NCBI GenBank assembly: GCA_031265965.1 | Contig: JAISBX010000006.1 | Location: 1 to 6,094, forward strand | DNA from: Oscillospiraceae bacterium | GTDB taxonomy: Bacteria; Bacillota_A; Clostridia; Oscillospirales; Oscillospiraceae | DNA: 6,094 nt | Direction: 5' to 3' | Shown here: one piece after another, positions 1 through 6,094 of the stretch | Position numbering within the stretch: position 1 is the first letter of the stretch | Layout of the letters: each line of letters opens with the position of its first letter | Program-made: the position numbers and the translations under genes | Notes under the pieces: generated by a model | What the model was told of the DNA's origin: nothing | The model's input: the letters and a program-made list of their open reading frames with translations, nothing else | The model's database searches: none

Positions 1-119
1 TACAGAACGCCGTGGAGGACGCCGCCGCCGAAAAGCTGCTCGACGGCAGCATAAAGAGCGGCGACCGCGTGAAGATATCCGACGACGGCGGCAATATCCA
101 GCTCACCGTCACGCCCTGA
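1..119 (+). CDS. ClpB/ClpC-type AAA+ chaperone ATPase, C-terminal end (5' partial)
   Basis: Only the last 38 complete codons and the TGA stop (117-119) are in the window; the reading frame is open to the left edge. The visible peptide contains VEDAAAEKLLDGSIKSGD followed by a short beta-rich tail ending in TVTP. This matches the end of the C-terminal D2-small domain of Clp/Hsp100 ATPases, where the pattern is I-Q-x-x-[VIL]-E-[DN]-x-[LA]-A-x-x-[IL]-L-x-G-x-[IL]-x-x-G-D. The partial first codon (xTA) fits the usual Ile before that Gln. Family members are cytosolic hexameric unfoldases: ClpB dissolves aggregates with DnaK, and ClpC feeds proteins to ClpP. The tail alone does not separate ClpB from ClpC/ClpA, so no symbol is given. 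The gene converges on sbcC, with 41 bp between stop codons. No plus-strand terminator was seen downstream. Confidence 0.82.
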   Translation, partial: QNAVEDAAAEKLLDGSIKSGDRVKISDDGGNIQLTVTP

Positions 120-127
120 ATCCCGGC

Positions 128-150
128 AAAAAAAGCGCCCTCCAAGGCGC
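128..150 (-). terminator. Rho-independent terminator of the sbcDC operon
   Basis: Read on the minus strand, GCGCC, a 6-nt loop (TTGGAG) and GGCGC form a 5-bp all-GC stem (135-150). It is followed at once by seven T residues (128-134). The stem begins 10 nt after the sbcC TAA stop, the expected place for an intrinsic terminator. On the plus strand the same hairpin is followed by AGCAGCAACG with no T-run, so it should not terminate the converging Clp gene. The stem is short but wholly GC, and the U-tract is uninterrupted. Confidence 0.85.
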
Positions 151-160
151 AGCAGCAACG

Positions 161-2788
161 TTATTTCAAGCTTATCCGGCTGCCTGCGGGCGTCTTCTCA
201 ATGCGTATTTGCCTGTCTATCCGCTCGCGCAGCTCGGCGACGTGAGAAATGATCCCGATGACACGCCCGTCTCCGGCCATGTCGGACAGCGTCCTGACAG
301 CCAGTTCCAGCACCTCAGCGTCGAGCGAGCCGAAGCCCTCGTCTATAAACATCGCGTCAAGCCGTATGCCGCCGGCGCTCTGTTGCACCGCGTCCGACAG
401 CCCCAGTGCGAGCGACAGCGACGCCATGAACGACTCCCCTCCCGACAGACTGTTCGCGGATCGCGGTCTGCCCGTGTAGGCGTCCATGACCTCCAACTCA
501 AGACCCGAACGCCGTCGCCTGTCGTCCGCGCCCGCTTTCCGCAGGAGCGTATATCTATTCTGGCTCATCAGCCGCAGCCGCGTATTGGCGGCCCGCAGCA
601 CACGCCCAAAATACGCCGCCTGCATATAGGTTTCAAAATCAAGCTTTCCGTTCGCCGTGTCGGACAACTGCCTGACGCCGGCATAAACTCTCTCGGCCTC
701 GGCAAAGAGTTCCGCGCTGCCGCGCAGCTCTCCTAGCGCCCTCCGTATCTGACCGATCCTGCTGTTTATCCCGTCGCGTCCGGCGCGAAGCTTCGCCAGC
801 GCGCCGGACGCCGCCTCAGACTGCGCGACGAGTTCTCCCGCGTCGGGCTTTTCCAGCCCATCCGTTTCGCTGCGGAGCCGCGCCGTCTCTGCGGCGAGAA
901 TCTCGCCATCCTTTTCGTAATCGGTGAGCCGCTTTATCATAGACGACAGCTCGTCTTCAGTGACCAGCGCGCCGAGATATTCGGATTCGTCCGCAAAGCC
1001 ATGCGCCAAGAGCGCGCTATCATACGCCTCACACGCCGCATCCCGCAACTGCAACAGCTCGCGGCCGCGGCGTTCGCGTTCAGACGCCAGTGTCCGCGCC
1101 GCCATATAAGCGCCATCGGCGTCCGTGCTCCGTTTCCAGGCAAACTCACTGTTCCTCAACAACTCCGCGAGCTCGCGCTCTTCCGCCTCCTTTTTGACGG
1201 TCAGACCGTCGGCATCCTTCTGAGTCTCGGACAGTATTGCGGTCAGGCGCTCCCCAGCCGACTCGCGGTTCGTGCCGGCTACGAATTCGCCGAGATCCGC
1301 CACAAGCCTCGCGGCGAGCGTGTCTATCGCGGATGTCAACTCCCCACATCTCACGGACATCGCCTCAGATTTACTGTGCGCGCCGTCCGCGAGCTTTCTG
1401 ACGCTTTTCAATTTTTCCTCGCTGAGCTCCGAGGTCTCCGCCCGCGCGGGCACCGGGTGCTCCGTCGAACCGCAGACCGGACACGGTTCCCCGTCCGCAA
1501 GGGACGCGGCGAGCAGTCCGGCCTGCCCGCGCAGGAACGCCTCGTTCATTGCCTCAAAATCGGCCCGAGCCGCCTTATACGCCTCGTTCAGGCGATGAAA
1601 TTCTGCCTGCGCCCCACGCAACTCCGTATGCCTTTTGAGTATCAACGCATGATCCTCCCTCAACGCGCGGAGCCTCGCGAGTTTTGCCGATACTCGCTCC
1701 CATTCCAGTCCGAGCCGTTCAAGTGACGCGCGTTTCTCGTCCGGTGACGGCAGTTCGGCAAGCAGCCGTTCCGCCTCCTCCATCTCGGCTCGCGCCGCTG
1801 CCCTATCGGCTTTTGCTTTCATGAAATCGTCCCGCGCCGCCGCGTACTGCCCCCCTGTCTCCCGCGCTCTGTCCGCAAGGGCTTTCACACGCCTTAGCGC
1901 TGTCTCGCCACGCGCGCGTCTCTCGGAGAGCAACGCCATATCCGCAGATCGCCCGGAGTGTACGGCTAGGGCCGCGAAGGCCGCGTCCAAGCCCTTAAAT
2001 TTCTTTGCCAGATCCTCCGCCGCGGCTATTTTCGCGGCAAGCTCCGTTTTTTTCTCCTCATAAAGCACAAACTCCCTTTCCGTTTCGGCAAGCGCGGCGA
2101 TTTCGTCACGCAGCTGTGCCTCCCACAGCGCAAACTGCTCATCGCTCCTGTATGGATCGACGCCGTACCGTTCAAAGTCGCGCCGGTACATATCAAGCTT
2201 TGCGCACGCATCCCTTGCTCGTGATTTAAGGCTCTCCTGAAAGGACTTGAGCACGCCTGTCCCGAATATGTGGCGCAGTATCTTGACGCGCTCATCCGTA
2301 CCGCTTTTCAGGAAACGCATAAAATCGTTTTGCGCTATCATGACAATCTGCGAGAACTGGTCGCGATCCAGCCCAATCACCTCGACTATTCTCGCGCTCA
2401 CCTCTCCATCCCTGTCTAAGACCGTCCCGTCCGGCAGCGTGAGCGCGACGCCGTCCGTATACGTGACCTCGGCAGTCGCCCGCGCTATATGCGGTATGAT
2501 AGTGCGCGTGATATTGTACACGCTGCCTCCGACATCAAAATCCAATTCGACGGAGGTTTTTGCCCTTCCCTGCGCGTAATCGCTGCGAAGCATTTGGTAC
2601 CTGTTCCTTGACGCCCCGCTCGCACGCCCGAACAGAGCATATGAAATCGCGTCGAATACCGTCGTTTTTCCCGCGCCCGTCTCGCCCGTAATGAGATACA
2701 GCCCCCCGTCTCCGAACACGGTAAAATCTACGGTCTGCGTGTCGGCAAAGGATCCGAACGCGGTCATCGTCAGTTTGCGCGGTTTCAT
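161..2788 (-). CDS. sbcC: SbcC, SMC-like ATPase subunit of the SbcCD exonuclease
   Basis: SbcC is the Rad50-like partner of SbcD. The complex is an ATP-dependent cytosolic nuclease that processes DNA hairpins, palindromes and blocked double-strand ends. Numbered from the ATG at 2788 (875 aa), the parts appear in family order: N-terminus MKPRKLTMTAFGSF; Walker A GETGAGKT at 35-42; Q-loop in IVMIAQNDF near residue 153; a long Ala/Glu/Arg-rich arm (about 190-430); zinc hook CPVC with Cys436 and Cys439 (codons at 1481-1483 and 1472-1474); a returning arm (about 445-690); ABC signature LSGGES at 781-786; Walker B LDAMFIDE at 810-817 with D-loop SLD; H-loop His849. Nothing needed for ATPase or hook function is missing. 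At 875 aa it is shorter than E. coli SbcC (about 1050), which implies shorter arms. An in-frame ATG lies at 2800, but AAAGGA abuts it with no spacer, and the family N-terminus MKPxxLxxxAFG begins at 2788. The gene starts 26 nt after the sbcD stop and ends at a terminator. Confidence 0.97.
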   Translation of the reverse strand: MKPRKLTMTAFGSFADTQTVDFTVFGDGGLYLITGETGAGKTTVFDAISYALFGRASGASRNRYQMLRSDYAQGRAKTSVELDFDVGGSVYNITRTIIPHIARATAEVTYTDGVALTLPDGTVLDRDGEVSARIVEVIGLDRDQFSQIVMIAQNDFMRFLKSGTDERVKILRHIFGTGVLKSFQESLKSRARDACAKLDMYRRDFERYGVDPYRSDEQFALWEAQLRDEIAALAETEREFVLYEEKKTELAAKIAAAEDLAKKFKGLDAAFAALAVHSGRSADMALLSERRARGETALRRVKALADRARETGGQYAAARDDFMKAKADRAAARAEMEEAERLLAELPSPDEKRASLERLGLEWERVSAKLARLRALREDHALILKRHTELRGAQAEFHRLNEAYKAARADFEAMNEAFLRGQAGLLAASLADGEPCPVCGSTEHPVPARAETSELSEEKLKSVRKLADGAHSKSEAMSVRCGELTSAIDTLAARLVADLGEFVAGTNRESAGERLTAILSETQKDADGLTVKKEAEERELAELLRNSEFAWKRSTDADGAYMAARTLASERERRGRELLQLRDAACEAYDSALLAHGFADESEYLGALVTEDELSSMIKRLTDYEKDGEILAAETARLRSETDGLEKPDAGELVAQSEAASGALAKLRAGRDGINSRIGQIRRALGELRGSAELFAEAERVYAGVRQLSDTANGKLDFETYMQAAYFGRVLRAANTRLRLMSQNRYTLLRKAGADDRRRRSGLELEVMDAYTGRPRSANSLSGGESFMASLSLALGLSDAVQQSAGGIRLDAMFIDEGFGSLDAEVLELAVRTLSDMAGDGRVIGIISHVAELRERIDRQIRIEKTPAGSRISLK

Positions 2789-2794
2789 ATTTAC

Positions 2795-2806
2795 GATCAT
2801 TCCTTT
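2795..2806 (-). promoter_or_regulatory. Ribosome-binding site of sbcC
   Basis: On the minus strand the sequence between sbcD and sbcC reads GAAAGGAATGATC before the ATG at 2788. It resembles the full complement of a Firmicutes 16S 3' end (GAAAGGAGGTGATC), with GG replaced by a single A. This places the ribosome for the ATG at 2788, 12 nt from AAAGGA and 6 nt from TGATC. The ATG at 2800 lies inside the site and has no spacer. Pairing with this organism's own 16S RNA is assumed, not seen. Confidence 0.65.
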
Positions 2807-2814
2807 CGATGAGC

Positions 2815-3948
2815 TCAGGGCGCGAGCATATCCCTCACGGTCTCCGCCTGTTCCCGCGTCATTACCGAGCCGGTAACGTCGAGGAAGAATTGGCTGAACA
2901 GGTCGTACGGCGCCAGGCTCTCAAGCCGCTCAGGATCGGCTTCTCCGGACGGTTGGGCGTACGTTCTCGAATTTTCAAAATCCAATGCCATCACATTCGG
3001 GTATACGCTCCGCAGCTTGCCCATCGGGTCGATTATTTCAGTTTCATCGGTGAGGACCACTCGTAAATAGTCCTCTCTATCCGTGTACTGCAACGCTTTT
3101 TCGCTCAGCACCGCGCCGAGAGTTCCCTTTATCTCGCGCATATCGTGTATAGGACTGAGCGCCAGTGCAGTGACCGATAGTACCCCTTTTTCCCCCAACT
3201 CCACGAGCGATACGGATTTTTTGTGCCGCCATTCCGAAAAAGAGTACTTCAACGGCGATCCCGCGTATCGGATACGATCCTCCCCGACAGTCTGCGCCCC
3301 GTGTAGATGCCCGAGCGCAACGTAGTCGAAGCGCTCAATCAGTCCCGCATCCACCGCGTCAAGCCCTCCGATTGGGTCGAATTCCGACTCGGAACGCATC
3401 GGCTCGACGCCACGCTTCGTGAAAAACTGGTGCGACACTAGCACGTTGCGCTCTGCGTAGTCAATGTCCGCCGCATCCAGCGCGGCCGCCACAGCGTCTC
3501 CGAAACTGGCTATCTCCCGTTCTCCGAACAGCCCTCGCGCCAACAGCGGCTTAATAAAGGGCAGCAGCCAGAAATTTACATCGCCGAACTCATCCGGCAA
3601 CGTTACTCGCCGCAGCGCGCCGTCAAATGTCCCATACACGAAAATGCGCCTATCGGACAGCAGTCTGCTCGCGTAGCTCAGTCGCTCCGGCGAGTCGTGA
3701 TTGCCGGATATGAGCAGCACAGCCGTGCCGGTCTCCGACAGCTCCGTCAAAAAATCATCAAAAACGCGCACCGCCTCTACGCCGGGCACGGCGCGGTCAT
3801 ATATATCGCCCGCGACGACGACCGCATCGGGGCGCTCCGTCCGCGCGTATTCAATCATCTGCCCGAAAACGTGCCTCTGCTCCCCGAGCATTGAGAATCC
3901 GTTCACGCTCTTGCCTACGTGCAAATCGGAAAAATGTAAAAACTTCAC
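2815..3948 (-). CDS. sbcD: SbcD, Mre11-like nuclease subunit of the SbcCD exonuclease
   Basis: SbcD is the metal-dependent phosphoesterase subunit that cuts DNA while SbcC supplies ATP-driven clamping. Numbered from the GTG at 3948 (377 aa, normal for the family), the calcineurin-like metal motifs are all present: D8-L-H10 in HFSDLHVGK; D48 in AGDIYDR; N83-H84-D85 in SGNHDSPER; H173 in VSHQFF; and H214/H216 in ALGHLHGAQ, followed by RYAGSPLKYSFSE, a typical SbcD/Mre11 stretch. The rest (about 245-377) fits the SbcD capping and SbcC-contact region. The GTG start is chosen because GAGAGGG lies 5 nt upstream, the protein then begins VKFLHFSDLH as SbcD proteins normally do, and the only upstream ATG (3990) sits at the predicted transcription start, which would leave it almost leaderless. 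That ATG would add 14 Arg/Ala-rich residues not typical of the family. The gene is first in an operon with sbcC. Confidence 0.97.
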   Translation of the reverse strand: MKFLHFSDLHVGKSVNGFSMLGEQRHVFGQMIEYARTERPDAVVVAGDIYDRAVPGVEAVRVFDDFLTELSETGTAVLLISGNHDSPERLSYASRLLSDRRIFVYGTFDGALRRVTLPDEFGDVNFWLLPFIKPLLARGLFGEREIASFGDAVAAALDAADIDYAERNVLVSHQFFTKRGVEPMRSESEFDPIGGLDAVDAGLIERFDYVALGHLHGAQTVGEDRIRYAGSPLKYSFSEWRHKKSVSLVELGEKGVLSVTALALSPIHDMREIKGTLGAVLSEKALQYTDREDYLRVVLTDETEIIDPMGKLRSVYPNVMALDFENSRTYAQPSGEADPERLESLAPYDLFSQFFLDVTGSVMTREQAETVRDMLAP

Positions 3949-3953
3949 AAAAA

Positions 3954-3960
3954 CCCTCTC
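3954..3960 (-). promoter_or_regulatory. Ribosome-binding site of sbcD, selecting the GTG start
   Basis: Minus-strand GAGAGGG is followed by five T residues and then GTG AAG TTT. Purine content and spacing are good for a Shine-Dalgarno sequence. No such sequence precedes the alternative ATG at 3990, where the upstream bases are TTTTAGCAG. This decides the start of sbcD. Confidence 0.75.
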
Positions 3961-3998
3961 ATGCGCGCCCCGCGCAGTTCGACCGGACATCTGCTAAA

Positions 3999-4026
3999 AT
4001 TATAGTGCCATATCCCGGTTTGTCAA
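3999..4026 (-). promoter_or_regulatory. Sigma-70/sigma-A promoter of sbcDC, perfect -35 and -10
   Basis: On the minus strand, TTGACA (4021-4026) and TATAAT (3999-4004) are separated by 16 bp. Both hexamers match the housekeeping consensus at every base, and the spacer is one base short of the 17-bp optimum. Transcription should start at about 3991-3993, giving a leader of roughly 44 nt to the sbcD GTG at 3948. The promoter lies in the AT-rich 139-bp gap (3949-4087) between sbcD and the glycyl radical enzyme gene. It provides sbcDC with its own transcription independent of the upstream gene. Confidence 0.85.
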
Positions 4027-4087
4027 ATTACGTTGAAGAACAAGATAATTTTATGTTAGCTGCCCCTTTTGCTGCGCAGTGGTGTCG

Positions 4088-6094
4088 CTATATGCTGTGG
4101 TCGTGCCGCTTTATTAGGTCGTTTTGGCAGTCGGCGGACAGCTCTACGAAATACGCGCTGTAGCCGGCTATGCGGACAATTAGATTTTTGTATTCGTCAG
4201 GGTCGGCTTGAGCCTTGCGCAATATCTCAGCCGACACTACGTTGTATTGTACCTCCATGCCGCCTTTATCGAAATACACCAGCGTCATGTCGCGCAGCTT
4301 GTCTATGCCGTCCTCTCCGTTTAGCGCGCTCGGGTGAATTTTCAGGTTGACGGCGAGGCCGTCCATGTACTTTGTGTGGTCGAAGCACACGGAGGACGTG
4401 AACACGGCGGTCGGGCCGTTCATGTCGCGTCCCTGACACGGGGAGCTCGAATCGGCGATCGGCTCGCCGGTTTGGCGGCCGTCGGGCGTCGCCCATGTGG
4501 TGTACCCCTGAGTGACGTGGTCGGACGCCCCGTACAGGCCGGCCTTGTAGACCTTCGAGCGCATACTGTAGCACTCCTTGCACGCGTTGTAATACGTGTC
4601 GCAGATCCACTTCATCTCCATGTCGGCGTACGGGTCGCCGTTGCCGTAATGCGGCGCCTCGTTTATTATGCGCTGGCGCAGCTCCTCGTGCCCCTCCCAG
4701 TTGGCTATGACGGCCTCGTACATCTCGCGCGTCGTAGCCAGTTTTTTGTCGAAGCACATATACTTGATGGCGGTGAGACTGTCGGCCACGGTGGCTAGGC
4801 CCGTCGCCGTGCCGCCGTAGGAATTGTACTTGCAGCCGCCCCACGTGCAGTCCATGCCGTTTTCCATACATCCCTCCATGCTGAGGGATATTAGGTTTTC
4901 CGTGCCGTGGTACATATGCAGGTACTCCGTATAGTTGTCTACGCTGACTTGCAGCTTTATGAGGTAGTACACGAGCTTGCGCATCGCCTCGCGCACCTCC
5001 TCTATGGAGTCCATCTCATACAGATATCCCGTGTGTACGCTGCACTGCTCGCCGTTGAACGGATTTTTCCCGTCGTTTATCGCCATGTCCATCACCGTGC
5101 CGTAATGCAGGCTGGAGTACGGCGGAGTGTTGCCGTTCGCGCACGGATATTCCGTCCCCGGCCCCACGATCTCCTGACAACCCATGATGGCGTAGTCGCG
5201 CGCGTCCTCCAGCGAAAAGCCGAGTTCCTTCATGAGCCCGGGTATTATGACGCCGTCGTTCTGGAACAGCGGCAGGCCGCCCACGAGCTTAGTAGTCTCG
5301 ATCGCGAGCTCCCATATCTCGGGTGGCGTGCCCTTGTCGATGCGCAGCGAAATGGTCGGGTCGTGCAGCTTAAGCCGGGCTATTGATTCGAGCACCATGT
5401 AGCTTATTGGGTTAGTCGCGTCTTCCCCCGCCCTGCTCACTCCGCCTATCGTCGTGTGCTGATACGTGTTGGCGCCTATCATGTGTACCAGGAACTGCGG
5501 CGCGCCGCCGTAAAAGCTGTTTAGCTTCAGGAAGAACGCGTCAACTATCTCCTGCGCCTCGTCCGGCGTGAGCGTTCCGTTTTTGACGTCGTTTTCGTAC
5601 TGCTTCCGCGTGAATTGGTCGAAGCGCCCGATGGAAAACGCCATGCAGCCGTCTTGATACAGCAGCAGCTCGTACAGCAGCGCGGCCTGCGCCGCCTCCC
5701 AGAACGTCCGGGCCGGGTTTTCCGATAGCCAATACAGGCTGTCGGCCATCCGGAGCAGCTCCGCGCGCCGCTCGGGGTTTTTCTCCGTCTCCGCCTTTTT
5801 TGCGCACTCGTCGCCGTACCGGCGCACGAAGACGATACACGCGTCGCAGGCGATGACCGCCGACGAGTAGAACATACATCTTTTCACGTCGTCGCCCATA
5901 ATATTACCGAAATGACTGTCCAGCCAGTCCTGCGCCTGCTTGCGTATGGCGCCGTAGCCGACGTTGATGATCTTGCCCCAGCCGGGGGTGAGATGGCCGC
6001 AGGGGAGCATCATGACGCCCGGCCTGTCGGGGCCGTAGTCGGACGCCTCCAGCTCAAAGAATTCCTTTGCGCCGTCCGGCTGCCACGCGTCGGC
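4088..6094 (-). CDS. Glycyl radical enzyme, pyruvate formate-lyase-like family, substrate unknown (5' partial)
   Basis: The frame is open to the right edge, so the Met at 6013 is internal; 668 codons and the TAG stop are visible. Glycyl radical enzymes use a backbone Gly radical, installed by a radical-SAM activase, to form a Cys thiyl radical that attacks the substrate; they act in anaerobic cytosolic metabolism. Numbered from the edge, visible marks are: GHLTPGWGKI near 33-42; GGVSRAGEDATNPISY near 217-232; the active-site loop AIMGCQEIVGPG with Cys306 and Glu308 (Cys codon 5177-5179); ATPDGRQTGEPIAD and GPTAVF near 535-565; and the radical loop RIAGYSAYF with Gly644 (codon 4163-4165), 25 residues from the end. 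The Cys-Gly distance (338 residues) is like glycerol dehydratase and choline lyase. By that comparison about 125 N-terminal residues are missing. It is not pyruvate formate-lyase proper, which has adjacent Cys-Cys. Nineteen cysteines are visible, which is many. No activase gene is in view. No clear terminator follows the stop. Confidence 0.93.
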   Translation of the reverse strand, partial: ADAWQPDGAKEFFELEASDYGPDRPGVMMLPCGHLTPGWGKIINVGYGAIRKQAQDWLDSHFGNIMGDDVKRCMFYSSAVIACDACIVFVRRYGDECAKKAETEKNPERRAELLRMADSLYWLSENPARTFWEAAQAALLYELLLYQDGCMAFSIGRFDQFTRKQYENDVKNGTLTPDEAQEIVDAFFLKLNSFYGGAPQFLVHMIGANTYQHTTIGGVSRAGEDATNPISYMVLESIARLKLHDPTISLRIDKGTPPEIWELAIETTKLVGGLPLFQNDGVIIPGLMKELGFSLEDARDYAIMGCQEIVGPGTEYPCANGNTPPYSSLHYGTVMDMAINDGKNPFNGEQCSVHTGYLYEMDSIEEVREAMRKLVYYLIKLQVSVDNYTEYLHMYHGTENLISLSMEGCMENGMDCTWGGCKYNSYGGTATGLATVADSLTAIKYMCFDKKLATTREMYEAVIANWEGHEELRQRIINEAPHYGNGDPYADMEMKWICDTYYNACKECYSMRSKVYKAGLYGASDHVTQGYTTWATPDGRQTGEPIADSSSPCQGRDMNGPTAVFTSSVCFDHTKYMDGLAVNLKIHPSALNGEDGIDKLRDMTLVYFDKGGMEVQYNVVSAEILRKAQADPDEYKNLIVRIAGYSAYFVELSADCQNDLIKRHDHSI

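Noticed and set aside
1001..1726. A 241-codon plus-strand open frame antisense to sbcC, with several smaller ones (for example 209-736).
   Set aside because: They lie entirely opposite a well-supported sbcC, have Arg/Pro/His-rich composition typical of GC-rich antisense frames, and contain no recognisable motif.
161..3948. The SMC-like ATPase plus nuclease pair as a possible antiphage defence module.
   Set aside because: All motifs, order and lengths match the housekeeping SbcD-SbcC nuclease. No additional defence gene, integrase or mobile context is present.
4032..4041. GTTGAAGAAC upstream of the sbcDC promoter as an SOS (LexA) box.
   Set aside because: The half-sites are in the wrong order for the Firmicutes box (GAAC-N4-GTTC type), and the site lies upstream of the -35.
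4072..4079. The 8-bp palindrome CTGCGCAG and nearby GCAGC direct repeats just after the glycyl radical enzyme stop, as a terminator.
   Set aside because: The palindrome leaves no loop, the GCAGC copies are direct and not inverted, and no T-run follows.
4266..4871. A 201-codon minus-strand frame, and plus-strand frames 4334-4798 and 4907-5386, inside the glycyl radical enzyme gene.
   Set aside because: They are out-of-frame shadows of a gene with clear family motifs. Their composition (Arg, Gly, His-rich) and lack of motifs argue against expression.
4088..6013. Treating the Met at 6013 as the start of the glycyl radical enzyme.
   Set aside because: The frame stays open for 27 more codons to the window edge with family-like sequence, and starting at 6013 would leave the protein about 150 residues too short.

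Overview
This window reads as part of the chromosome of an anaerobic bacterium, most likely a high-GC member of the Clostridia (Firmicutes). That is an inference. It rests on a glycyl radical enzyme, which is oxygen-sensitive and found mainly in anaerobes, on purine-rich Shine-Dalgarno sequences matching a Firmicutes-type 16S 3' end, and on a textbook sigma-A type promoter. The DNA is GC-rich, uses ATA and AGG codons freely, and is densely coding. I see no RNA gene, CRISPR array, insertion sequence or phage gene.

Layout. (1) Positions 1-119 on the plus strand hold the last 38 codons of a ClpB/ClpC-type AAA+ chaperone. (2) It converges on the sbcDC operon, which is on the minus strand; 41 bp separate the two stop codons, and this gap holds an intrinsic terminator that works only for the minus strand. 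(3) sbcC (161-2788) encodes the SMC-like ATPase subunit and sbcD (2815-3948) the Mre11-like nuclease subunit of the SbcCD DNA-end and hairpin nuclease. sbcD lies upstream and 26 nt separate the genes. (4) The 139-bp gap before sbcD holds a perfect-consensus promoter (TTGACA, 16 bp, TATAAT) pointing into sbcD. Its position shows that the upstream ATG would be almost leaderless and that the real sbcD start is a GTG with a good ribosome-binding site. (5) From 4088 to the right edge, also on the minus strand, runs the C-terminal 668 codons of a glycyl radical enzyme of the pyruvate formate-lyase-like superfamily; its N-terminus lies beyond the window.

How they work together. SbcD and SbcC form one complex, and promoter, two genes and terminator make a complete, self-contained transcription unit. 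The Clp chaperone and the glycyl radical enzyme are neighbours with no evident functional tie to it. The most interesting item is the glycyl radical enzyme. It has the Cys-x-Glu active site and the glycyl radical loop, but the active-site Cys loop does not match the diol-dehydratase/choline-lyase type or pyruvate formate-lyase proper, so its substrate is open. I found no convincing evidence of a wholly new multi-gene system in this window.
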